In this document: piece after piece, positions 58,053-64,000 of the stretch
Position numbering within the stretch: position 1 is the stretch's first letter
Layout of the letters: each line of letters begins with the position of its first letter
From: DATFVJ01 sp035517695
GTDB lineage: Bacteria > Actinomycetota > Actinomycetes > Streptosporangiales > Streptosporangiaceae
Direction of reading: 5' to 3'
Assembly (NCBI GenBank): GCA_035517695.1
Contig: DATIYI010000041.1
Location: 86,557 to 150,556 of the forward strand
Length of the DNA stretch: 64,000 bases
The notes under the pieces: generated by a model
The model's database searches: none
What the model saw: the letters and a program-made list of their open reading frames with translations, nothing else
What the model was told of the DNA's origin: nothing
Made by a program: the position numbers and the translations under genes

Positions 58053-59003
58053 TTAACCGCGGCGAGCGCGGGCGCGCCGCTTGCCCTCGTGCATCGCCTG
58101 CACCCGGGCGACAGGAATCGCGCGGCCCTGCTCGACCAGCTCGGGGCTGAGGTGCTGCGGCACGGGCATCTGGTCGGCCCACGGGTCCGTGTCGGCGACC
58201 AGCCGCGCCGCCGTGTGCACCGTGAAGTCGGCCGGCGCAACGCGATCAAGGTCGTCCCAGTCCACGGGAAACGACACAGGCACACCCGGCCGGACGCGCG
58301 GGCTGTACGCCGCCGCCACCGTCGCTCCCCCTGCCCGGGTCGAATCGAGGAATACCTTGCCTGCGCGATCTTCCTTGATATAGGCCGTGGTAGCGAGTGC
58401 CGGGTCAAGCCATTCGGCCCGCGCGGCGATCGCGCGGGTGGCCGCGGCCATGTCCTCGCTCGTCGCCTGCGCATCGATCGGCACGAACACGTGCACGCCC
58501 TTCGCCCCGCTGGTCTTGACCGCGCCCGCGAGGCCGGCCTCTGCCAGGGCCGCGCGGACGAGCAGCGCAGCGCGGACGGCCAGCGGGAAGGCGTCAGCCG
58601 ACGGCGGGTCGATGTCGAGCACGAGGTGGGTCGGGCGATCCCAGCGGTCGGCGCGAATCAGGGTCGGGTGGTACTCCACCGCCCGCTGGTTGGCGAACCA
58701 CAGCAGCGTCCGGCGGTCGTTGCACAGCGCGTAGGAGACCTCCCGTTTGGAGGTCTCCGCCCACAGCGGCACCGTCGGCACCCACGGCGGGGTGTACCTG
58801 GGCACGTTCTTCTGCATGAACGGTGCCTGGCCGCGGAGCACCCGGATCACAGAAAGCGGCCGGTCACGCAGCTGCGGGATGATGCGGTCACGAACCGCGT
58901 CCAGGTAGTCGACCAGATCGCGCTTGGCCGCCGCAGCCCCGTCGAACAGCGGTTGATCGAGATTGGTCAGTCGCACCCCGTCCCGCACCTCGCCGCCGCT
59001 CAT
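58053..59003 (-). CDS. Stand-alone LigD polymerase (primase-polymerase) domain protein
   Basis: The 316-residue protein is a complete LigD-Pol domain: LTNLDQPLFDG, YLDAVRDRIIPQLRDRPLSVIRVLRG, FMQKNVPRYTPPW, and the catalytic pair in HLVLDIDPP. KTSGAKGVHVFVPI and VSFPVDWDDLD follow. No ligase or phosphoesterase domain is attached. Such proteins add nucleotides during non-homologous end joining in partnership with Ku and a separate ligase, neither of which is in this window. ATG 59003 is chosen at the domain boundary; its ribosome site is weak. Confidence 0.9.
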   Translation of the reverse strand: MSGGEVRDGVRLTNLDQPLFDGAAAAKRDLVDYLDAVRDRIIPQLRDRPLSVIRVLRGQAPFMQKNVPRYTPPWVPTVPLWAETSKREVSYALCNDRRTLLWFANQRAVEYHPTLIRADRWDRPTHLVLDIDPPSADAFPLAVRAALLVRAALAEAGLAGAVKTSGAKGVHVFVPIDAQATSEDMAAATRAIAARAEWLDPALATTAYIKEDRAGKVFLDSTRAGGATVAAAYSPRVRPGVPVSFPVDWDDLDRVAPADFTVHTAARLVADTDPWADQMPVPQHLSPELVEQGRAIPVARVQAMHEGKRRARARRG

Positions 59004-59116
59004 CTGGTCAGCTTGCCACCGATCAGGTCGCGAACGCGAGGGACCACCCAAGCGAAGGGACCGCGGCGCCACCCGAGCGAAGGCCGCTCGACGCGAGCCG
59101 CGCACCGCCGCGTTAG

Positions 59117-59500
59117 TCAGTTCCGCGGGTCCTGGCCGGACATGCCGATGGCGGTCTGGCGCGCGGCCGCGACCGCGAAGACGACCACGAGCATCGCGTA
59201 GATAGCCAGCGAGAGGAAGGGGGCAATCGAGAGGAAAGGGACAATGAAGCTCAGCGCGGCCGCGAGCACGTAAGCACGCCGCCCGCGGCCGCGCGGGCAA
59301 GGGCCCGGATGATCACGGCAGCAGGCGCGTGCCCGGTCAGGATCTCAGGCTTGCGGCGCAGATGCAGCCACAGCAGGCTGAACGCGATCGACAGGACGAT
59401 CATGGTCAGCCCGTACAGCCCGATAACCGCCTGCGCGTTGGCGCCGCCGGTGGCGACGCCGGTGGCACGCTCGTTCCCCGCCTGCCCCAGCCCGGGCGTG
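59117..59500 (-). pseudogene. TMEM175/DUF1211-like potassium channel remnant
   Basis: On the minus strand one frame encodes AVIGLYGLTMIVLSIAFSLLWLHLRRKPEIL. After a frame change near 59275 another encodes YVLAAALSFIVPFLSIAPFLSLAIYAMLVVVF before the stop at 59117. These match helices of TMEM175-type (DUF1211) channels in order. The N-terminal RxxxFSD repeat is not found. Confidence 0.7.
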
Positions 59501-59760
59501 CCGCAGGGACCGCGATGTCCGGCACCAGCACAGCCCGCATACCGCCCCCCGATCAGCTCATACCGGTTGCGAGGATGGGGACCGGACGATCCCGTGCCAC
59601 CCCGCGCAGCCGTTCAGTTCAATGATCCCGAACGGCCGCCGCGGCGTGACACGGGCCTGCGGGGCCGGGGGCGCGGCAGCTGACCCGCGCTCGACGGTTC
59701 GCTCCGCCGGCTCGGGCTCGAGGCGGCTGACCGACGGGACTAGGCCAGGGGCGTCACGGC
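59501..59760. other. Intergenic stretch, nothing recognised
   Basis: GC-rich sequence after the P450 stop contains no recognisable gene, hairpin terminator or repeat on either strand. Confidence 0.45.
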
Positions 59761-61098
59761 CTACTTCGGTGCCGTCCATGCGACGGCGAGGCGCTTGACC
59801 CCCCGCTGGAAGCTTGAGCGCAGGTAGGACGGCTCTGCCGCGTAGCTGAGCGAGGACGTGCGGGCCAGCACCTCGTCGAACAAGGCGCGCATCTGGATGC
59901 GGGCGAGGTGGGCGCCGAGACAGAAGTGCGGGCCGTGGCCGAACGCCAGGTGTGGGTTGGGGTGGCGGCGGATGTCGAAGCGGTCAGGGTGGTCGAAGAC
60001 GGCCTCGTCACGGTTGGCCGACGTGAACGAGACGACGACCTTGTCTCCTTCGCGGATGCGCTGCCCGCCAAGCTCCAGGTCGGCGGTCGCCGTACGGCGG
60101 AACGTCATCACCGGCGTCCACCAGCGCAGCATCTCCTCGACAGCCGTCGGCATCAGAGCGGGATCGGCGCGCAGTTCGTCCTGCGCTGCTGGGTGCTCGA
60201 GCAGTGCGATGCACGCGCCGGGCAGGCCGTTACGCAGGGTCTCATTGCCCGCGACGGCGAACAGCCAGAACATGTTCTCGAACTCCTCGAGCGATACGTG
60301 GCCGCCGTCGTCGTCGACCTGCGCGAGGAGAATCGACATGATGTCGTCGCCCGGTCGGCGCCGCTTCTGCTCGGCAAGCAGGTGGGCGTAGGCGTAGAGG
60401 TCGGGCATGCCTTCGCGGGTGCGGGGGTCGGGCAGGCAGCCGCCCGCGTCCGTCGCCGGCCGCAGCGACAACGCCTCCCTGGCCATTGCCGTACCTGCGG
60501 ACGGGTCGAACTCGGCCGACGAGGCGTAATCGGGGTCCTGGTATCCGATAACTCGGTTGGACCAGTCGAACAGCAGCCAGCGGTCCTGATCCGGCACGCC
60601 AAGGACATCTGCCAGGGTGAGCAGCGGCAGGTCGGCGGCCAGGTCCTTGGCGAAGTCGCACTCGCCCCGTTCGCTGGTAAGGACACGATCGCAAATCGTC
60701 CGCGCGTGCCCGCGGATGCGCTGGTCGAGGCGGGCCACCGCACGCGCGGTGAACGACCGGCCAAGCAGCCGCCGCAGCCGCGAGTGCTCCGGGGGATCCA
60801 TGTTCAGCATCATCCGGCGGACGTAGGCGAGGGCCTGCGGTGTCGCCGGGTCGCGGACCTGCGTCGCGCCCAGCCAGGATGAAAACAGCCGCGGCCGCCG
60901 CAGCACCGACTCGACGTCGGGGTGCCTGAGCACGAGCCAGAAGCCTGGGCCGCCCGGCCAGCCTAGAACGGGAACCTCGTCCACCCACGCGACCCGCCTG
61001 TCTCGGCGGAGCCGGGCAAGAGCGTCGTACGGCACTCCGCCGACGTAGGTGACCGGGTCGAACACGACTTCGGTGTCGGGCCGGGGCACTGCTGTCAC
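59761..61098 (-). CDS. Cytochrome P450
   Basis: The 445-residue protein has the I-helix AVAGNETLRN, the ExxR pair in VEEMLRW and the haem loop FGHGPHFCLGAHLAR with C393 as thiolate ligand. MLNMDPPEHSRLRRLL is typical of actinobacterial CYP124/125/142-like enzymes that hydroxylate lipids or sterol side chains. The substrate is not proven. GTG 61098 overlaps the upstream alpha/beta-hydrolase remnant as GTGA, so the gene once formed an operon with it. No ferredoxin gene is adjacent. Confidence 0.93.
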   Translation of the reverse strand: MTAVPRPDTEVVFDPVTYVGGVPYDALARLRRDRRVAWVDEVPVLGWPGGPGFWLVLRHPDVESVLRRPRLFSSWLGATQVRDPATPQALAYVRRMMLNMDPPEHSRLRRLLGRSFTARAVARLDQRIRGHARTICDRVLTSERGECDFAKDLAADLPLLTLADVLGVPDQDRWLLFDWSNRVIGYQDPDYASSAEFDPSAGTAMAREALSLRPATDAGGCLPDPRTREGMPDLYAYAHLLAEQKRRRPGDDIMSILLAQVDDDGGHVSLEEFENMFWLFAVAGNETLRNGLPGACIALLEHPAAQDELRADPALMPTAVEEMLRWWTPVMTFRRTATADLELGGQRIREGDKVVVSFTSANRDEAVFDHPDRFDIRRHPNPHLAFGHGPHFCLGAHLARIQMRALFDEVLARTSSLSYAAEPSYLRSSFQRGVKRLAVAWTAPK

Positions 61099-61337
61099 TC
61101 CCGCCCCAGAAACTCCTCGATGGACGTCGCAAGCGCCATCGGCATCTCGAACATCGGGTAGTGCCCGGCTACCTGCTTACGGTCGCCGTAGCCGCGCAGG
61201 TCCATGAAGGCGTGGGTGCATGCCAAGCGATCGAGGTACCTGGGCAACGAACCCCATCCGCGCGCCGAGCCAAACCAGCCGTGCAGGGCGAGGACGTGAT
61301 GTTCCCCCGACCCAACGATCACGTGCGAGCTGGCCAC
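61095..61337 (-). pseudogene. Alpha/beta hydrolase with the catalytic centre deleted
   Basis: The 80-residue frame begins with the normal N-terminal part (ALHGWFGSARGW, the oxyanion-hole HGW, then THAFMDLRGYGDRKQVAGHY). It jumps directly to a C-terminal end (PMFEMPMALATSIEEFLGRE). About 170-190 residues with the nucleophile elbow and catalytic acid are missing, in frame. GTG 61337 is the likely start and the stop is coupled to the P450 gene. Confidence 0.8.
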
Positions 61338-61375
61338 GCCGACCCCATCACATCTTGTCCTGCCTGCTGCCGACT

Positions 61376-61600
61376 CTAGACGTTTGATCCGCGCGGTGCG
61401 ATGCCGCTGAGGATCGTCTCGGCAAGGCGCCGGGCGAGGCCGGGCGGGGTGGTGATCGGGCTGCCCGGCGGGGTGAATAGGACCCGTGGCAGGACCTGGC
61501 CGTGGATCGCACCGATGAGCAGCGTCGAGGCGGCGTCGACGTCGGCGGCAGCGGCACTGAACCGATCCCAGTGAACCGATCCTTGTGAACTGACATTCAT
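61376..61600 (-). pseudogene. TetR-family regulator, C-terminal fragment
   Basis: The frame DAASTLLIGAIHGQVLPRVLFTPPGSPI followed by LARRLAETILSGIAPRGSNV resembles the end of TetR-type ligand-binding domains. The helix-turn-helix half is absent. It lies just upstream of the hydrolase remnant on the same strand, so it may be what is left of their regulator. Confidence 0.6.
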
Positions 61601-61841
61601 GAACAGAATCTTTGCGTCTCCGTGTCGATCCAGCCGGAAGCCGTTCGTGTGGAGGGTGAAAAACCACTGCGGTGCTCGCCGCCTTTTGGCCCAGCCGGAA
61701 GGACAACCCCTATTCGTTCGCCACTCTACGGCTGGCCGGCACCGTGGTCACGACCACCGGCGTGGTGATCGCGACCTACCAGCCCTCCGATCCGGTCTCG
61801 TCGCCAGAATTAAGGTCGCCAGAACCAAGGAGGAACATCAC
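61601..61841. other. Upstream region of the DGPF/ECF42 pair
   Basis: The plus strand encodes a short unassigned frame (FWPSRKDNPYSFATLRLAG) that could be the end of a lost gene. The promoter of the gene at 61842 should lie here; ECF42 sigma factors usually recognise their own upstream site, but I could not define it. Confidence 0.45.
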
Positions 61842-62195
61842 ATGAAGCAGTACCTGCTCAGCGTCTACCAGCCGGACGGAGATCCGCCGCCGCCCCCAGT
61901 CATGAAAGAGATCACGCGCGACCTGGAAACCGTGAACCGGGAGATGAAGGCGGCGGGCGCCTGGGTCTTCGCGGCCGGCTTGCACCCGCCGAGCACGGCC
62001 ACCGTGGTGCGGCTCGAGGGTGGCGAGGTGCTCACGACCGACGGCCCGTTCGCCGAGGGCAAGGAGCACCTGGGCGGGTTCACCATCGTCAGGGCGCCCG
62101 ATCTCGACGCCGCGCTCGGGTGGGGCCGCAAGCTGGCCAGAGCGACCACGCTCCCGATCGAGGTGCGTCCGTTCCGGGGCGGCGCCGAGGAATGA
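61842..62195 (+). CDS. YCII/DGPF-domain protein
   Basis: The 117-residue protein has the DGPF signature in TTDGPFAEGKEHLGGF within a YCII-like ferredoxin fold (KQYLLSVYQPDG, FTIVRAPDLDAALGWGRKLA). DGPF proteins are the constant genomic companions of ECF42 sigma factors, and here the stop overlaps the sigma gene as ATGA. The ATG at 61842 has GGAGG in front. Biochemical function is unknown. Confidence 0.92.
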   Translation: MKQYLLSVYQPDGDPPPPPVMKEITRDLETVNREMKAAGAWVFAAGLHPPSTATVVRLEGGEVLTTDGPFAEGKEHLGGFTIVRAPDLDAALGWGRKLARATTLPIEVRPFRGGAEE

Positions 62196-63440
62196 CGGCC
62201 GTGGCCGTGTCCGAAATCGAGCGCGTGTTCCGCGCGGAGTACGGTCGCGCGGTGGCCGTCCTGGTCCGCGTCTTCGGTGACATCGACGTCGCCGAGGAGG
62301 CGGTTCAGGACGCGTTCACCGCGGCGTTGCAGCGGTGGCCGTCCACCGGGCTGCCGCCGAGCCCGGCGGGATGGATCATCACCACCCGCCCGCAACCGGG
62401 CGATCGACCGCCTGCGCCGTGAGGCGTCCCGCGAGGATCGGCACGCCCAGGCCGCGCTGCTGCGCGCCTGTCCCGAACCGGCCGAGGAGGGCCCAGCCGG
62501 GGCGGACCCAGCAGAGGAGGACACCGTGCGCGACGGCCGGCTGCGCCTGATCTTCACCTGCTGTCACCCTTCACTCGCGACCGGCGCTCAGGTCGCGCTG
62601 ACGCTCCGGCTCCTGGGCGGGCTCACCACGGCGGAGATCGCACGCGCCTTCCTGGTGCCCGAGCCGACCATGGCCCAGCGGCTGGTACGGGCCAAAGGCA
62701 AGATCCGCGACGCGGGGATCCCCTACCGCGTCCCGACTGATGCCGACCTCCCTGGCCGCCTCGGGGCCGTGCTGGCCGTCGTGTATCTCATCTTCAACGA
62801 GGGTTACACGGCGAGCCTGGGCGACCGGCTTGGCCGCGAGGACCTCGCCGCGGAGGCCATCAGGCTAGGCCGGTTCCCAGCAGAGCTCATGCCCGACGAG
62901 CCGGAGGTCCTGGGGCTGCTCGCGCTCATGCTGCTCGCCGAGTCGCGCCGGGCCACTCGGACCGGCGCCGGCGGCGACCTCGTGCTGCTGGCTGACCAGG
63001 ACCGGGGCCGCTGGGACCAGGGCCTCATCGCCGAAGGCCAGGCGATAGTCCGGCAATGCCTGCGGCGGGGCCGGCCGGGCCCGTACCAGATCCAGGCGGC
63101 GATCAACGCCGTCCACAGCGACGCGCCGGTCGCGGCCGCGACGGACTGGCAGCAGATCCTCCAGCTGTACAACCAGCTCCAGTCACTCAGCCCCGGCCCG
63201 GTCGTCGCACTCAACCGGGCAGTCGCGGTTGCCGAGGTCGACGGACCGGCTGCGGCCCTCGCTATCGTCGATGCCCTCGACCTCGACAGCTACTACGTTT
63301 TCCACGCCATTCGCGCGGACCTGCTCCGGCGCCTGGGCCGAGACGCCGAGGCGGCGCGGGCGTACGAGACGGCGATCGCCCGCACCCAGAACACGGCCGA
63401 ACAGGCGTTCCTGCGGCGCAGCCGCGAGGCGCTCAAGTAG
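62192..63440 (+). pseudogene. ECF42-type sigma factor broken by a one-base frameshift
   Basis: The N-terminal frame from ATG 62192 encodes region 2 (VFRAEYGRAVAVLVRVFGDIDVAEEAVQDAFTAALQRWP, GWIITT). At 62385-62387 one extra C shifts the frame. Removing it restores GWIITTARNRAIDRLRREA and the rest: region 4 (LRLIFTCCHPSLA, LTTAEIARAFLVPEPTMAQRLVRAKGKIR) and the long TPR-like C-terminal domain (VYLIFNEGYTAS, INAVHSDAP, VVALNRAVAV). A single sequencing or assembly error would explain it equally well. The pairing with a DGPF gene confirms the ECF42 group. Confidence 0.85.
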
Positions 63441-63744
63441 CGGCGCAGTTCCGCTGTCAGCGACGCGATGACCCAGCCTGGCGAGGCTCGCTGCGTCCGA
63501 TCGCGGCATGACGTGCGAGACCTTTCGCGCCAACTGGATCGAACCGGGTACGCGGGCAGGCCCGCGGTTCACGCCCCGCGAGTTCCGTTGCGCGATCAAC
63601 ACGGGATCGGATACTCCTCAGACCGGACTTCGGTCAGATGCTCACCATCTTCCTGAGTATTCCTGATCCGTATTTCGAGGTGAAAGGCGGCGGAGCTCGC
63701 TGCGACGGTCTCTGGCCGCACCTTGGGTAGTGGCCACGGGGCTG
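63441..63744. other. Intergenic region, nothing recognised
   Basis: The 304-bp stretch between the sigma factor and the HNH gene holds a small inverted repeat (GACCG/CGGTC near 63619-63634) and no recognisable gene. Confidence 0.45.
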
Positions 63745-64000
63745 TTAGTAGGGATCGGCGGTGGTCCGGTAGGTCCGCCGGGATGGGGCGGTCCAGTGGA
63801 AGATGCCTGGCTGGGGCTGGGTGAGTTGCCAGCTGGGAGCCTGCTTGACTTGGTGGTGCCGGCGGCACAGGGGTCCGAGGTTGCATTCGCAGGTCCGGCC
63901 GCCGTGCTCGTAGGCGAGTGTGTGGTCGCAGTCGCACTGGGCCGCGTCGCGGCGGCAGCCGGGGAACATACACGTCCGGTCGCGGATCTCGATCAGGTGC
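63745..64000 (-). CDS. DUF222/HNH endonuclease-like protein, C-terminal part (cut by the window end)
   Basis: The minus-strand frame is open to the window edge and encodes HLIEIRDRTCMFPGCRRDAAQCDCDHTLAYEHGG followed by LGPLCRRHHQVKQAPSW. This is the zinc-binding HNH domain that ends DUF222-type actinobacterial proteins. The cysteines in CMFPGC and the CDHTLAYEHGG and CRRHH histidines are all present. The N-terminal DUF222 region lies beyond base 64000. These genes are multicopy in many actinobacteria, and their action on DNA is inferred from the fold. Confidence 0.9.
   Translation of the reverse strand, partial: HLIEIRDRTCMFPGCRRDAAQCDCDHTLAYEHGGRTCECNLGPLCRRHHQVKQAPSWQLTQPQPGIFHWTAPSRRTYRTTADPY

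Overview
The window is high-GC actinobacterial DNA. GTG starts are frequent, genes are often coupled through ATGA/GTGA overlaps, and the families are typical of Actinomycetota: an Acg nitroreductase, an LCP protein, heteromeric acyl-CoA dehydrogenases, an SCO6745-like protein, a DUF222/HNH protein, an ECF42 sigma factor and a stand-alone LigD polymerase domain. I cannot place it below phylum level. No rRNA, tRNA, CRISPR array or intact insertion sequence was seen.

Layout. (1) 1-13.2 kb: an MFS pump, then an 11.7 kb same-strand block with a nitroreductase, a SHOCT membrane protein, a universal stress protein, a six-gene membrane complex related to group-4 hydrogenase/complex I, and a tandem DUF1003 protein. 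This set resembles the hypoxia/dormancy genes of mycobacteria. The complex is striking: the large subunit has lost all four NiFe cysteines and the small subunit all four proximal-cluster cysteines (three now Asp), while the membrane antiporter subunits keep their hallmark Glu/Lys residues. (2) 13.3-19.3 kb: an ArsR regulator with a broken Mg-type P-ATPase, bracketed by two copies of a 21-bp element; an LCP protein; a PatB-type lyase. (3) 19.2-42.7 kb: four secreted or anchored proteins of a WxL/DUF11 type (19155-22472, 29917-30798, 40925-41629, 41854-42660) and a DUF916-like membrane partner (30842-31891). Two of these genes lie 11 kb apart but share a strongly conserved ~140-bp leader. Between them are acyl-CoA dehydrogenases, an S9 peptidase, cysteine dioxygenase plus rhodanese, a Tat-exported GH2 enzyme, a fasciclin lipoprotein beside a truncated SigK-RskA-like fusion, a short serine recombinase, a photolyase and a SulP transporter. 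(4) 42.7-49.5 kb: DUF488, threonine degradation (tdh-kbl), an encapsulin with its DyP peroxidase cargo and a pirin-like gene, and OsmC. (5) 49.5-64 kb: metabolic genes (phosphoesterase, CrtI-like oxidoreductase, LigD-Pol, P450, DGPF/ECF42 pair, HNH protein) among many decayed genes: MMPL, ArsR, SDR, histidine kinase, formaldehyde dehydrogenase, XRE, Nudix, TMEM175, alpha/beta hydrolase and TetR.

Two themes run through the window. One is recurrent internal deletion of otherwise recognisable genes. The other is short in-frame tandem repeats (12-18 bp units) inside unrelated coding regions. The best candidates for an undescribed system are the redox-stripped hydrogenase-like complex and the WxL-like surface system with its shared leader.
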